Positions 36,223 through 46,000 of a stretch of 64,000 nucleotides of DNA are shown in pieces. Under the pieces are notes generated by a model. The model made no database searches, was not told where the DNA came from, and worked only from the letters and a program-made list of their open reading frames with translations. Numbering within the stretch: the first letter of the stretch is position 1; each line of letters opens with the position of its first letter. The stretch comes from an uncultured bacterium (GTDB lineage Bacteria > Verrucomicrobiota > Kiritimatiellia > CAIVKH01): contig CAIVKH010000137.1 of NCBI GenBank assembly GCA_903906425.1, positions 30,813 to 94,812 of the forward strand. Reading direction: 5' to 3'. Both the position numbers and the translations under genes were made by a program.

Positions 36223-37182
36223 ATGATACACCTGAACCGACGCGAGTTTCTGAAGACAACAGGCATCGCTGCCGCCGCGCTCTGCGCGACGCGTTTTGCG
36301 GGCGCCGCTGAGTTCAAGACGAAGCTTCATCGCGCGATGATCATCGGCGAGCCGACGGAAAAGAGTTTGCAGCCTTTGAAGGACGCTGGCTTCGACGGCG
36401 TCGAATCGAACGCGATCATTGATCCGGAAAAGGCGGCGGAGTGCCGCAAGATCGCCGAAAAAATGGGAATGCGGATTCATTCCGTGCTGCGCGGCTGGGC
36501 CGAGTTCAACAGCGAAGATCCCGCGAAAGTTTCCTCATCCCTCACGACAACGGAAAAAGCGCTACGCGCCGCGAAAGGCTACGGCGCGGATGCCGTGCTG
36601 CTCGTACCGTGCCGCATTGGTGGAATGCCGATGCCGGACCCGTGGGATTTCAAGATCGAGTTCGATGAAAAGACCGGCCACGTCGTGAAGGTTTGCGATG
36701 GCGACAATTCGAAATTCGCCAAGTACATCGAGGCGCAAAATCGCGCCACTGACACCTCGCGCGAAGCGGTAAAGAAACTCATCCCGGTCGCCGAGGAAAC
36801 AAAAGTCATCATCGCGCTGGAAAATGTCTGGAACAATTTGTGGGTCCAGCCGGCGATCTACCGCAACTTCGTCGCGTCATTCCAGAGCGAGTGGATCCGC
36901 TCGTATTTCGACATCGGAAATCACATGAAGTACCGACCGTCTCAGGAATGGATTCGCACGCTCGGCCCGCTCATCGCGAAATGCCACGTGAAAGATTTCA
37001 AACTTAATCCCGACGGCCACGGCGGAAAATTCGTTCACCCGCGCGATGGCGACGTCAACTGGCCTGAAGTGCGCCGGGCACTGGACGAAACCGGCTACAA
37101 CGGCTGGCTGACGATCGAGGACGGCGGACTGCCGCTGCCGGAATTTCGCGCGCGGCTCGACAAAATCATCGCCGGCGAGTGA
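36223..37182 (+). CDS. Tat-exported sugar phosphate isomerase/epimerase-like TIM-barrel protein
   Basis: 319 residues. ATG 36223 has CAGGAG upstream. The N-terminus NRREFLKTTGIAAAALCATR is a twin-arginine signal. The barrel follows AP-endonuclease-2/xylose-isomerase-like patterns: GFDGVESN, ALENVWNN, SYFDIGNHM, CHVKDFK and GDVNWPEVRRALDETGYNGWLTIE. It probably isomerises or epimerises a sugar in the periplasm. Pairs with the hydrolase upstream as a small sugar-processing operon. Confidence 0.8.
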   Translation: MIHLNRREFLKTTGIAAAALCATRFAGAAEFKTKLHRAMIIGEPTEKSLQPLKDAGFDGVESNAIIDPEKAAECRKIAEKMGMRIHSVLRGWAEFNSEDPAKVSSSLTTTEKALRAAKGYGADAVLLVPCRIGGMPMPDPWDFKIEFDEKTGHVVKVCDGDNSKFAKYIEAQNRATDTSREAVKKLIPVAEETKVIIALENVWNNLWVQPAIYRNFVASFQSEWIRSYFDIGNHMKYRPSQEWIRTLGPLIAKCHVKDFKLNPDGHGGKFVHPRDGDVNWPEVRRALDETGYNGWLTIEDGGLPLPEFRARLDKIIAGE

Positions 37183-37206
37183 TCCGGCTCCGCCGCAAAA
37201 CTTCGG

Positions 37207-37235
37207 TTGCGCGCCGCCGGCGATGTCCTTATTAT
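37207..37235 (+). promoter_or_regulatory. Probable promoter of pyrH-frr
   Basis: TTGCGC (37207-37212), a 17-nt spacer and TATTAT (37230-37235), 43 nt before the pyrH start codon. Confidence 0.55.
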
Positions 37236-37278
37236 CGCGTCCCGCACGTTCGCCCATTTTTTGATTTGGAGATTTCAC

Positions 37279-38019
37279 ATGACGAAAAAGCACGCGGAGA
37301 ACAAACCGAAATACAAACGCATTCTCCTCAAACTCAGCGGCGAGGTGCTGCAAAACAAGAAGGCCGGCGAGAGTCTCGACGCGACCGTCCTTGTTTCCAT
37401 TGCGCAGCAGATCAAGCGGGTCCGCGATCTTGGCGTGCAGATTGCCATCGTGGTCGGCGGGGGAAATATTTTCCGCGGGATCACGGGCATGGAGAAATGC
37501 GGTATCGACCGCGCCACTGGCGATTACATGGGCATGCTCGCCACCGTCATCAACAGCCTCGCGCTGCAATCCACGCTCGAAAGCCACGGCGTGTTCACGC
37601 GCGTGCAGACCGCGATCAACATGCCGCAAATGGCCGAGCAACTGATCCGTCGGCGAGCGATCCGCCATCTCGAAAAAGGGCGCGTCGTGATTTTCGCCGC
37701 CGGCACCGGCAATCCGTATTTCACCACCGACACGGCCGCCGCGCTGCGTGCGACGGAAATCGGCGCGGACATCGTGATGAAGGCGACGAAGGTTGACGGC
37801 ATCTACACCGCCGATCCGATGAAGGACCCGACCGCGAAGCGATACACCCGCATCAACTATCAAACCGCGATTCGGAAACAGCTCAAGGTGATGGACGCCG
37901 CCGCGTTTTCGCTTTGCATGGAAAATCACGTGCCAATCATGGTATTCAACTTTTTCAAACAAGATGAAATTTTGCGCGCCGTCTTGGGCCACCCCGTCGG
38001 CACGCTGGTCACCGATTGA
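37279..38019 (+). CDS. pyrH: UMP kinase
   Basis: Phosphorylates UMP to UDP for pyrimidine nucleotide synthesis; bacterial amino-acid-kinase fold. ATG 37279 with GGAG 7 nt upstream. Signatures: [59 protein letters not shown] and [14 protein letters not shown]. 246 residues, normal. Followed by frr 31 nt downstream, the common pyrH-frr arrangement. Confidence 0.96.
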   Translation: MTKKHAENKPKYKRILLKLSGEVLQNKKAGESLDATVLVSIAQQIKRVRDLGVQIAIVVGGGNIFRGITGMEKCGIDRATGDYMGMLATVINSLALQSTLESHGVFTRVQTAINMPQMAEQLIRRRAIRHLEKGRVVIFAAGTGNPYFTTDTAAALRATEIGADIVMKATKVDGIYTADPMKDPTAKRYTRINYQTAIRKQLKVMDAAAFSLCMENHVPIMVFNFFKQDEILRAVLGHPVGTLVTD

Positions 38020-38050
38020 ATCAGGTTTTAGCAAGAACAGGAGAATCGCA

Positions 38051-38614
38051 ATGGAATCGCTTGATGATGTTTTGCTCGACGCGGAAGACAAGATGGACAA
38101 GGCGGTGCAGCATTTGCAGCACGAACTCAGCGGCCTGCGCACCGGCAAGGCCTCGCCGAGCATGGTGGACAGCATCCAGGTCAATTATTACGGCGCGATG
38201 ACGCGTCTGCGCGACATCGCGAATCTCGCGACGCCCGAGCCGCGGCTGCTGGTCATCAATCCGTTCGATCCGTCATCGCGTCAGGCCATCTGCCAGGCGA
38301 TTCTCGCCGCGAACATCGGGATCACGCCGATTGACGACGGGCGCATCATCCGTATTCCCGTTCCCGAACTCAGCGAAGAACGACGCAAGGAACTGTCCAA
38401 GGTTGCCAAGCGCATGACCGAGGATGCGAAGGTCGCGATCCGCAACATCCGCCGCGATGCGAACGAGCACATCAAGAATCTGCAAAAGGGCAGCAAGATC
38501 ACCGAGGACGAACGCGACCAGGGCATCGAGGATATTCAGAAATCGACCGATGAATACGGCAGGAAGGTCGAAGAGCTGCTCGCGAAAAAAGAAAAAGATG
38601 TCATGACCGTCTGA
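38051..38614 (+). CDS. frr: Ribosome recycling factor
   Basis: Splits post-termination ribosomes together with EF-G. ATG 38051 follows AGGAGAA. 187 residues: ELSGLRTGKASPSMVDSIQVNYYGAMTRL, then NPFDPSSRQAICQAI, and the R-rich helix ERRKELSKVAKRMTEDAKVAIRNIRRDAN. Normal length. Its stop lies inside a 17-bp palindrome shared with the convergent PfkB gene. Confidence 0.96.
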   Translation: MESLDDVLLDAEDKMDKAVQHLQHELSGLRTGKASPSMVDSIQVNYYGAMTRLRDIANLATPEPRLLVINPFDPSSRQAICQAILAANIGITPIDDGRIIRIPVPELSEERRKELSKVAKRMTEDAKVAIRNIRRDANEHIKNLQKGSKITEDERDQGIEDIQKSTDEYGRKVEELLAKKEKDVMTV

Positions 38615-38620
38615 CGGTCA
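38604..38620. terminator. 17-bp odd-centred palindrome spanning two convergent stop codons
   Basis: TGACCGTC-T-GACGGTCA. It contains the frr stop (38612-38614) and the PfkB-gene stop (38618-38620), with only 3 nt between the genes. It could act as a bidirectional hairpin. No palindrome array is present here. Confidence 0.5.
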
Positions 38621-39631
38621 CTGATAGCCATATTTTTCGCCGAGCGCGAGGCAGCCGGCCAGCGGCATCATCCCGCCGGTACAGGTTTCGTCGGTGAGAT
38701 TGGCGGCGGCGGCGCAGACTCCGTAGCGCAGTTGAGTTTCAACGGGCAGGCCGTCGTGCCAGCCGAGCAGCACTCCCGCAGCAAATGCATCGCCGGCGCC
38801 GGCTGTGCCTTTGATGAAGCCGGGCGGATGGATCACAGAGCTGTGCTCGTGCCATTTTCCGTCGCGGCCCAGCGCGCAGGCGCCTTCGGGAAAATGAACG
38901 ATCACGCGCTCGCGGACGCCTTCTTCGAGCAACGCCTGCATCGCATCGCGAAGCCCCGCGCGGTCGAGCGTATCGCCGTGACGGACGCGGCGGCCGGTCA
39001 CGCGACCGGCTTCGAATTCGTTCATGATGCAATAGTCGGCGTGTTTCAGTGCGGGTTTGACGATGCGCGGGAAGCGGTCGCTGTCTTCGCTGACGCAATC
39101 AATCGCGACTTTCAATCCGGCCTTCGTTGCGCGGTCGAGAACTTCCGCCGCGACGACGCCGTGCGTCGCGCTGGGTTCGTCCATTTTGTCGAGCAGCAGC
39201 AGATAGCCGTAATGGAAAATCTTCGCGGTCTCTTTCGCGAAGTCGAAATGCTCGGGCCCGAGCAGCGCGTTCGCGCCGCGCGCGTGAAAAAATGTGCGCC
39301 GTCCGCTGCTCTTCACCGTCATCACGTCCGTGAAACTTGTCGGCGCGGCGTCCGTCGTGATCAACCGCGAGACGTCAATGCGGTGTTTCTTGCAGGTGTC
39401 GAGAATCCAGCGACCGTTATCGTCGTTGCCGATCAGCCCCGCGCCGCGCAGAGGAAATTTCGCGCCCATGATGGCGAGGTCAACGAGGACGTTGAACGGC
39501 GCACCGCCGGTGCCCTTGCTGACCGACGCGATGTTTGCGAGCGCGTCCTGCTGCGGGAAAACGTCAATCAGCTTGACGAAATCAACGATCCAATTTCCGC
39601 CGGAGAGAATGCCGCTTCGCTGATCATTCAT
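38618..39631 (-). CDS. PfkB-family carbohydrate kinase
   Basis: 337 residues, ribokinase fold. Glycine-rich VSKGTGGAPFNVLVDLA near residue 38 and the anion-hole/catalytic signature GTAGAGDAFAAGVLLGW near 275, with Asp as catalytic base. ATG 39631 has AGGTGA upstream. Substrate (ribose, fructose or similar sugar) not assignable. Convergent with frr at 3 nt. Confidence 0.85.
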   Translation of the reverse strand: MNDQRSGILSGGNWIVDFVKLIDVFPQQDALANIASVSKGTGGAPFNVLVDLAIMGAKFPLRGAGLIGNDDNGRWILDTCKKHRIDVSRLITTDAAPTSFTDVMTVKSSGRRTFFHARGANALLGPEHFDFAKETAKIFHYGYLLLLDKMDEPSATHGVVAAEVLDRATKAGLKVAIDCVSEDSDRFPRIVKPALKHADYCIMNEFEAGRVTGRRVRHGDTLDRAGLRDAMQALLEEGVRERVIVHFPEGACALGRDGKWHEHSSVIHPPGFIKGTAGAGDAFAAGVLLGWHDGLPVETQLRYGVCAAAANLTDETCTGGMMPLAGCLALGEKYGYQ

Positions 39632-39703
39632 GTTTCACCTGTAAATTCTGGTTGGGCGATACGGCCCGAAGTTAGCGGGAATTCCGCAGCGGGAAATCAA
39701 AAT

Positions 39704-39751
39704 TTCCAATGATTGGAACTTTGCGGCGGCGGTCATTTCCAATCATTGGAA
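39704..39751. repeat. Palindrome array 12 (2 copies, G then C; 33-bp interval)
   Basis: Perfect copies start at 39704 and 39737. This is the only interval in the window that is 33 rather than 32 bp. It is 20 nt past the PilZ gene stop. Confidence 0.95.
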
Positions 39752-39771
39752 GTGAGCGGGACGGCGGGCGG

Positions 39772-40161
39772 CTACGGCGCGGCGGGCCGCTGCGTGTGGG
39801 GCAGCAGGTCGGCCACGATCTGCTGCCATTTGGCGATGTCGCCGGTGGGTTCATCAGAAAGTTCGAGGCCGACCTGGTTGGAATAGCCGTCCTGCTTGAC
39901 CGGGCGCGACCAGCGAACGGTGCCGCTGAGCACGAGCGTTCCCTGGTGAATGTGCGAGACCACCCACATTTCGATGACGCTGCCGACGGCCGCTTCGCTG
40001 TTCGTGCGAAGACGCAGGCCCTGCAGGGAAATGTCCGCGGTCTTTGCAAAAAATGTGCGGCCCGGCGTGATGTTCGGATCGCTTGATGAGATGACCTTGA
40101 TGACCACCGCTTCTTCATGCGAACCGCGCGGCGCCCGGCGTCTTTCGATTGACTCATCCAT
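39772..40161 (-). CDS. PilZ-domain protein
   Basis: PilZ domains bind cyclic di-GMP. The N-terminal RxxxR-type motif appears as ERRRAPR and the second motif as DISLQGLRL, followed by a beta-barrel pattern ending GLELSDEP. ATG 40161 is chosen, giving 129 residues; an in-frame ATG at 40227 would add 22. No other domain. It likely regulates motility, adhesion or exopolysaccharide in response to cyclic di-GMP. Confidence 0.8.
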   Translation of the reverse strand: MDESIERRRAPRGSHEEAVVIKVISSSDPNITPGRTFFAKTADISLQGLRLRTNSEAAVGSVIEMWVVSHIHQGTLVLSGTVRWSRPVKQDGYSNQVGLELSDEPTGDIAKWQQIVADLLPHTQRPAAP

Positions 40162-40299
40162 AATTTGCTCGTTGAAAAAGTCCCGACCTGTACGGCGCAA
40201 TATCGCTTGAATGCCGCCGTGCCGCAAGCGTGACGTTTCATGATCTGCGGAGATTGGAATTCAGTTGCGTGGCCGCGACGAATTAGTCATTGGTCTTTC

Positions 40300-41316
40300 A
40301 TGTCAGAACGTTTCATCACCGACACGCTGAACAAGGCCGACACGGACTTCGATATTTCGCTCCGCCCCGGCCGCTTCACGGATTTCGTGGGGCAGGCGAA
40401 GGTCCGCGAGCGGCTCGAACTTTTCGTGCAGGCCGCGAAGGGCCGCGGCGACGTACTTGACCACATCCTGCTTTTCGGGCCGCCGGGCCTGGGCAAAACG
40501 ACGCTGGCCTACATCGTCGCCGAGGCGATGGGCGTGAACATCAAGGCCACGTCAGGCCCCGTGCTCGACAAGGCCGGCGATCTGGCCGGCATCCTCACGA
40601 ACCTCGAAAAAGGCGACGTGCTTTTCATTGATGAAATCCACCGCATCCCGAAACAGGTCGAGGAATATTTGTATTCCGCGATGGAGGATTTCGTCCTCGA
40701 CATCATGATTGACCAGGGGCCGAACGCGCGCAGCGTCCGGCTCAACCTTCCGAAATTCACGCTCATCGGCGCGACCACGCGCAGCGGGCTTTTGTCAGCG
40801 CCGATGCGCTCGCGGTTCGGGCTGGCCAACCGGCTCGATTATTACGAGCCGAAGGAACTCGGCCTGATCATCCACCGCTCCGCGCGGATTTTGAACGTAG
40901 ATATCGACAATGATGGCGCGGACGAAATTTCGCGCCGCGCGCGCGGCACGCCGCGCATCGCCAACAGCCTTTTGCGCTGGGTCCGCGACTACGCGCAGGT
41001 GAAGGCCGGCGGAAAAATTGACCGGCCCATCGCCGACAAGGCGCTCGCGATGCTCGACATTGACGAGCACGGGCTGGACGAAATGGACAAGCGGATTCTC
41101 GAAACCATCGTCCACAAATTCAATGGCGGTCCCGTCGGCGTGAGTTCGCTAGCCGTCTCCGTCGGCGAGGAATCCGGGACGATCGAGGAAGTTTATGAGC
41201 CGTACCTGATCCTGGAAGGCTATCTCAAACGCACGCCGCAAGGCCGCGTCGCCACCGACCGCGCCTACGAAAAATTCGGCCTCAAGCCGAAATCGCGTCA
41301 GGGCGAATTGATCTGA
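40300..41316 (+). CDS. ruvB: Holliday junction branch-migration helicase RuvB
   Basis: AAA+ motor that drives branch migration with RuvA. ATG 40300 gives [32 protein letters not shown]. Walker A GPPGLGKT at residues 60-67; Walker B LFIDEIHR; sensor [19 protein letters not shown]-terminal winged helix [17 protein letters not shown]. 338 residues, normal. ruvA and ruvC are not in the window. Confidence 0.96.
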   Translation: MSERFITDTLNKADTDFDISLRPGRFTDFVGQAKVRERLELFVQAAKGRGDVLDHILLFGPPGLGKTTLAYIVAEAMGVNIKATSGPVLDKAGDLAGILTNLEKGDVLFIDEIHRIPKQVEEYLYSAMEDFVLDIMIDQGPNARSVRLNLPKFTLIGATTRSGLLSAPMRSRFGLANRLDYYEPKELGLIIHRSARILNVDIDNDGADEISRRARGTPRIANSLLRWVRDYAQVKAGGKIDRPIADKALAMLDIDEHGLDEMDKRILETIVHKFNGGPVGVSSLAVSVGEESGTIEEVYEPYLILEGYLKRTPQGRVATDRAYEKFGLKPKSRQGELI

Positions 41317-41404
41317 TCTTTCGCCGAGACAAGGTGATGGCCCGGCCTGATGCCGCAGGCATTCCCCAATCTGATTTTTCAGAACCGGGATTTCAAAACG
41401 GAGT

Positions 41405-41451
41405 TTCCAATCATTGGAAAACTTGGTGACGGAATTTTCCAATGATTGGAA
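41405..41451. repeat. Palindrome array 13 (2 copies, C then G)
   Basis: Perfect copies start at 41405 and 41437, 32 bp apart, between the convergent stops of ruvB (88 nt) and rho (29 nt). Confidence 0.95.
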
Positions 41452-41480
41452 GTTTGCGCCGCGGGCGCGCGAACGACCGG

Positions 41481-43163
41481 CTATTCCTTGAGCGTCATCA
41501 GAAATTCGACGTTCGTCTTGGTTTTCTTGAGGCGGTTGATGATCAGCTCCATCGCCTCGACGGGCGGGACGCCGTTGAGGGCCTTGCGCAAGATCCAGAT
41601 CTTGCCGAGTTCGTCAGGGTGCAACAACAGCTCTTCTTTGCGGGTGCCGGATTGCTCGATGTTGATGGCGGGAAATACGCGCTTGTCCACGAGGCGGCGG
41701 TCCAGGCCGATTTCCATGTTGCCGGTGCCCTTGAACTCCTCGAAGATGACTTCGTCCATGCGGCTGCCGGTGTCCACCAGCGCGGTGGCGATGATGGTGA
41801 GGCTGCCGCCGCCCTCGATGTTACGCGCCGCGCCGAAAAATCTTTTCGGCTTGTGCAGGGCGTTGGCGTCCACGCCGCCGGAAAGGATTTTTCCGGAGTG
41901 CGGCTGGAGGGTGTTGTAGGCGCGGGCCAGGCGAGTGATCGAGTCGAGAAGGATGACGACATCCTTGCCGCATTCGACCTTGCGCTTGGCCATTTCAATG
42001 ACGATTTCCGCGACCTGAACGTGGCGCTCGGGCGGCTCGTCGAAGGTGGAACTCAGAACCTGGGCCTTGGTGTTCCGTTCCATGTCGGTGACTTCCTCGG
42101 GGCGCTCGTCAATGAGCAGCACGAAGAGTTCGCATTCGGGATTGTTCGCCGAAATGGCGTTGCAGATTTTCTGCATGAGCACGGTTTTGCCCGTGCGCGG
42201 GGGCGCGACAATGAGGCCGCGTTGACCCATGCCGATGGGGGTCAGCAGATCCATGACCCGCATCGAGACCTCGGCGGGCGCGGTTTCGAGCACGAGCCGG
42301 CGGTGGGGGAACAACGGTGTCAGGTTCTCGAACGGAATTTTCGTGCGCGTCTTTTCGGGCGCCTCGCCGTTGATCTGGTCAACCTTGAGCAGTGCGAAGA
42401 AGCGTTCCTTGTCCTTCGGCGAACGGATTTCGCCGTCCACGGAATCGCCAGTGCGCAGGGCGAAGCGGCGGATTTGCGAGGGGGAGACGTAGATGTCTTC
42501 CGGGCAGGGCAGGTAGTTGTAGAGCGGCGAGCGCAGGAAGCCGAAGCCGTCGGGCAGAATTTCCAGTACGCCGCGGCCGAACATCGTGCCGCCGGCCTTG
42601 CCGTTGGCCTTGAGGATTTCGAAGATGAATTCGTGCTTGCGCATCGCGCCGAGCTCGGTGAGGCCGAAGGAATCGGCCATCGCCTTCAAGTCCGGAACGA
42701 CCATCTTTTGCATTTCGAAAAGCTTCATCACGCGGCCTTCAATCTTCGGGCGCTGCGGCTGCTGCTGCGGCGGCTCCTGCGTGCCTTCGTCCATGGGGAC
42801 AACCGGCTTCTTCGGCGGGGGCGCTTCGTTGCCGATATTCGGGCTGGCGGGCGCCTTCGTGGCATCCGCGACGTTGCCGATGTTGCCATCGGTCGGCGTT
42901 TGCACGGGCTGTTGAGCCGGAGGACGGGGCAAATCCTCGATTGCCGCCGGTTCGCGGCGGGTTTCGGGTTCATCAACCATGTCGATCAAATCGTGAGCGG
43001 TTGGGCGGTCCGTGTCATCGTGATAAACTCCTGGAGTCGGACCGCGTCCACGTCCGCGTCCGTGCCGGCGTCCGCGCCCGCGCCCGCGATGTTGAGGTCC
43101 CGGCTGCTGTCTGTTGCTGTTTCCGCTGATGTTTCCACCGCTGCTATTCCCTTCGATTGCCAT
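41481..43163 (-). CDS. rho: Transcription termination factor Rho with RG-rich N-terminal extension
   Basis: Hexameric RNA helicase that ends transcription. ATG 43163 with AAGGAG upstream. Residues 1-140 are disordered and rich in R/G then P/Q/N, including an Arg-Gly block at about 26-41. The Rho N-domain follows (about 144-190), then the RNA-binding cold-shock domain ([15 protein letters not shown], about 198-245). Walker A PPRTGKT is at 321-327, followed by the Q-loop and R-loop regions. 560 residues against 419 in E. coli. Overlaps coaE by 20 bp. Confidence 0.95.
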   Translation of the reverse strand: MAIEGNSSGGNISGNSNRQQPGPQHRGRGRGRRHGRGRGRGPTPGVYHDDTDRPTAHDLIDMVDEPETRREPAAIEDLPRPPAQQPVQTPTDGNIGNVADATKAPASPNIGNEAPPPKKPVVPMDEGTQEPPQQQPQRPKIEGRVMKLFEMQKMVVPDLKAMADSFGLTELGAMRKHEFIFEILKANGKAGGTMFGRGVLEILPDGFGFLRSPLYNYLPCPEDIYVSPSQIRRFALRTGDSVDGEIRSPKDKERFFALLKVDQINGEAPEKTRTKIPFENLTPLFPHRRLVLETAPAEVSMRVMDLLTPIGMGQRGLIVAPPRTGKTVLMQKICNAISANNPECELFVLLIDERPEEVTDMERNTKAQVLSSTFDEPPERHVQVAEIVIEMAKRKVECGKDVVILLDSITRLARAYNTLQPHSGKILSGGVDANALHKPKRFFGAARNIEGGGSLTIIATALVDTGSRMDEVIFEEFKGTGNMEIGLDRRLVDKRVFPAINIEQSGTRKEELLLHPDELGKIWILRKALNGVPPVEAMELIINRLKKTKTNVEFLMTLKE

Positions 43164-43782
43164 TTCGGCTCTCCTTCTTCAAAATTTCTTTCCACGCTGC
43201 GCGAACCCGCGCAGCCAGTTCATTGATCGTGCCGTTGTTCTCAATCACGACATCGGACCGTTCCATTTTCTTTTCCAGACTCCACTGCGCGGCACGACGC
43301 CGGGCAATCTCATCATCACTCCAACCGCGCGCGCACAAGCGCGCCCGGCTCACATCGTCTGACGAAACAACGCAGACGACAAAATCCCATTCCTTCTCCG
43401 CGGCTACCTCGTACAGCAGCGGAATCACGCCGGCACACGCGCGACCCGACGCCCGCTGCCACGCGACCCATTCGCGCGTCGCGGCGCGTACCCGCGGATG
43501 GACAATGTCGTTCAAGGCTGCCCTCGCCTTCGCATCGCGAAAGACGACATCCGCCAACCGCTGCCGGTCCAGCGAGCCGTCCGCCTTCAACATATCTGCC
43601 CCGAAGCGACCTGCAATTTCCCCGGCCGCCTCGCTGCCTGACACGACGACATCGCGCGCGACATCGTCGGTGTCGAGCACCGGAACGCCGTCCTCACGAA
43701 GCAATCGCGCGACTTCGCTCTTACCGCATCCGAGGCCCCCGGTGATGGCGACCGCAGGCTGTGAGTTATCGGACGGGCTCAT
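43144..43782 (-). CDS. coaE: Dephospho-CoA kinase
   Basis: Last step of coenzyme A synthesis. ATG 43782 is preferred over a TTG two codons upstream. P-loop GGLGCGKS at residues 15-22, then [10 protein letters not shown] and the conserved HP...R of the CoA-binding part ([13 protein letters not shown]) and [14 protein letters not shown]. 212 residues, normal. It overlaps both neighbours (17 bp with the GT-C gene, 20 bp with rho), so the three form one operon. Confidence 0.93.
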   Translation of the reverse strand: MSPSDNSQPAVAITGGLGCGKSEVARLLREDGVPVLDTDDVARDVVVSGSEAAGEIAGRFGADMLKADGSLDRQRLADVVFRDAKARAALNDIVHPRVRAATREWVAWQRASGRACAGVIPLLYEVAAEKEWDFVVCVVSSDDVSRARLCARGWSDDEIARRRAAQWSLEKKMERSDVVIENNGTINELAARVRAAWKEILKKESRNGNRRE

Positions 43783-45787
43783 GTCCAACAGAAAATCCCT
43801 TGCCGCGCAAAGCGACGACGTGTTTGAGAATCTCTTCCGCCTCGCGAAGATTGGGATTCGCTCTCAAGGCTGCCGTTGCCTCCATTTCCGCCGTGTCCAT
43901 GTCGCCGCGCTCGAATGCGACTGACGCCCGCCGCAATGCGAGCCTTCCCGCGATTTCCTCGGTGTCCGTGAAAATCTTGAACACACGGTATTTTCGATTC
44001 GAATAAACCAGTTTGAAATAGTGACCATCTTCCTTGCCATGCTCGAAGAGCCGTGCCGGAGCAGTGGGCGGCGGATTCATGGCGTTGACCATGTATCGCA
44101 GTTGCAGCGTTGGCTGGTTTGTGGAGAAGGCCCCCAGCCCATAGACATAGTATGAGGCACCCTGCCGGCCCGCCCAGTCGCGGAAGCTCTTGATCGTTCC
44201 GGTAAATAATTTTTCGGCGTATTCCTTTTCTTTATCGCGGACGGCCCTTGACTCGAATTTCGGATGCAGGACGATGCCGCATTTTCCGTAGGCGGCGATC
44301 GGCCCGCTGATGCCAAAACCTGCCAGTACCGTCTCCGGCTTGGCGTTCTTCGCCAGCCACTTTGTCAATCCGACCTGCTCATCAAAATAGACTTCTTCGC
44401 GCGTCAGCCGCCCGCCCAGAGTGTGGGCCGCCTCGGCAAACAATCCAAGGCCGATCCATCCGCGCACCAGCGCGGCCCACCGGATTTCGCCCCGGGCCGC
44501 CATTCCCCACCAAGCTGCCGCGAGCATCGCTCCGAAGAAGGCGACGAACACGTGGAAGCGGTAAAAGAAGACGAACGCCAGCGCAGAAAAAACGAAACAA
44601 ATCAGTGGTTGTAGTAAATCAAGGTTATTTCGGGAGACGCGACCAACAGCCCAAACTGCCGGTAATGTCACCGCGCAAAGTACGCCGAGAATCTGCCCTG
44701 TCAAACGAAATGTTGGCGAATGCAAAGCCGGGGTCCACAAGAGCCGCTGGTCGAAGGTGAGCAAGGACGGGTCGAGCGGCTTGATATTGTGGAACCGGAT
44801 CTTCGCCCACAGCAGGTCGAGAAAATGACCGTAGGATTCGGAGTAGTTGCCCGCGCTCATCAGCGCGACACATGCACACAGGCCGAAGAAGATGACCGGC
44901 GGCAGCGGACCTTTTCTTGGCGAGGCCTGTCGGGCGCGGACCGCCAGAATCAATGCGCAGGCGGACGCGACCAGCATCGCGGGCGAAAAAAGAAGACCGT
45001 GCGCGCGGTGGTAGGGATTAAACAGCGCGACGAGAACCAGCGCGGCCCATTCGGCCAGCCATGTCCGCGCCTCCGTGTCCGACGATTGCCACTGGCCGCG
45101 CAGAATCTTCCATGCCGCCAGCCCCGCCCAAGCGAACAAATAGAATTGCATGAGATCCCACGAGACCACGGCAAGCGCGAGGGCCGCCGCGGAGCCGATT
45201 GTCCACCACCACCGCCGCCGCCCATCGGCGCCACGCGTAGCGGCCCGACAGAGAAAATGCGCCGCGAGGAACGGGAACGCGGCATTCTCGGTGGACAGTT
45301 CCGCCCCGGTGGACCGCTCGATGCTCGCGAAAGAAACGGCATAAAGAAAGCCGGCAACGAAGCCCGCAGACCAGCGCCCTGTGGCCCAACGCGCCCACAT
45401 CGCCAGCAGCGGGATGGAGAGGCAGAACCAGCCCGACTCGATCCAGCGCAGCCTCTCCGCAACCGACAGGCTGCCGGGAAATATGCGGCAGAGCGCGGCC
45501 TGTAGATAATCAACAAAGACGGTGTAGGTGGCAGCCGGATCTATGCCTTCCGGGCACTGAATCATGCTGTCGTGCGCCGGGAGCGCGCCAGTTTGCAAAA
45601 TCATGACAACGCGCCGGAACTGGAGTGCGCTCTCCAACGAGAAGGGAACCTCGCCTGCCGAAACGCCGCCCAACGAGAGCAGCAGGATGATCCTGCGCAG
45701 GCCAAGGGCGAGCGTAAAAAGCGACGCAAGCAGCAAAACGGCGCCGATGATCCGCGCGAAGCGCGGGCTAAGTCTCAAACCGAACAT
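43766..45787 (-). CDS. Large GT-C/STT3-like polytopic membrane protein
   Basis: 673 residues, about 12 predicted membrane segments up to residue 480, then a soluble C-terminal domain. The layout (acidic first periplasmic loop, many helices, C-terminal domain with AKNAKPETVLAGFGISGPIAAYG) recalls oligosaccharyltransferase STT3/PglB or GT39-type glycosyltransferases. A clear WWD-type motif is absent. The last 80 residues look like a single TPR (SVAFERGDMDTAEMEATAALRANP). First gene of the operon with coaE and rho. Protein glycosylation is inference. Confidence 0.6.
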   Translation of the reverse strand: MFGLRLSPRFARIIGAVLLLASLFTLALGLRRIILLLSLGGVSAGEVPFSLESALQFRRVVMILQTGALPAHDSMIQCPEGIDPAATYTVFVDYLQAALCRIFPGSLSVAERLRWIESGWFCLSIPLLAMWARWATGRWSAGFVAGFLYAVSFASIERSTGAELSTENAAFPFLAAHFLCRAATRGADGRRRWWWTIGSAAALALAVVSWDLMQFYLFAWAGLAAWKILRGQWQSSDTEARTWLAEWAALVLVALFNPYHRAHGLLFSPAMLVASACALILAVRARQASPRKGPLPPVIFFGLCACVALMSAGNYSESYGHFLDLLWAKIRFHNIKPLDPSLLTFDQRLLWTPALHSPTFRLTGQILGVLCAVTLPAVWAVGRVSRNNLDLLQPLICFVFSALAFVFFYRFHVFVAFFGAMLAAAWWGMAARGEIRWAALVRGWIGLGLFAEAAHTLGGRLTREEVYFDEQVGLTKWLAKNAKPETVLAGFGISGPIAAYGKCGIVLHPKFESRAVRDKEKEYAEKLFTGTIKSFRDWAGRQGASYYVYGLGAFSTNQPTLQLRYMVNAMNPPPTAPARLFEHGKEDGHYFKLVYSNRKYRVFKIFTDTEEIAGRLALRRASVAFERGDMDTAEMEATAALRANPNLREAEEILKHVVALRGKGFSVGHEPVR

Positions 45788-45872
45788 GCACGAGGAACCA
45801 ACACTGAACCTTCAAACCCGGGAAAGAAAAACACCCGCCCGCACGACCGTCTCGCGTGCACCAAGGCGCCTT

Positions 45873-45951
45873 TTCAAATCACTGGAAGAACATCCTTTCG
45901 CAATTTCCAATCGTTGGAAAACCGACGCGCCGCATCTTCCAATGATTGGAA
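45873..45951. repeat. Palindrome array 14 (3 copies, two degenerate)
   Basis: Copies start at 45873 (TTCAAATCACTGGAA, two changes), 45905 (TTCCAATCGTTGGAA, one change) and 45937 (perfect, G). Both intervals are 32 bp. It lies 49 nt past the secretin stop. Confidence 0.9.
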
Positions 45952-46000
45952 ATTGCGATGTGAAGAAAATCTTTCCCGCGCGGCCCTGATGCTCAGAAAA

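Noticed and set aside
37921..37945. TGCCAATCATGG inside pyrH
   Set aside because: It encodes conserved pyrH residues and lacks the second arm; chance similarity.
40245..40293. ATTGGAA and ATTGG half-sites upstream of ruvB
   Set aside because: Only half-sites, 36 bp apart and without the matching left arms; not counted as an array.
41442..43226. 594-codon plus-strand frame opposite rho and coaE
   Set aside because: It is antisense to two clear conserved genes; its composition is what the complementary strand of GC-rich coding DNA produces.
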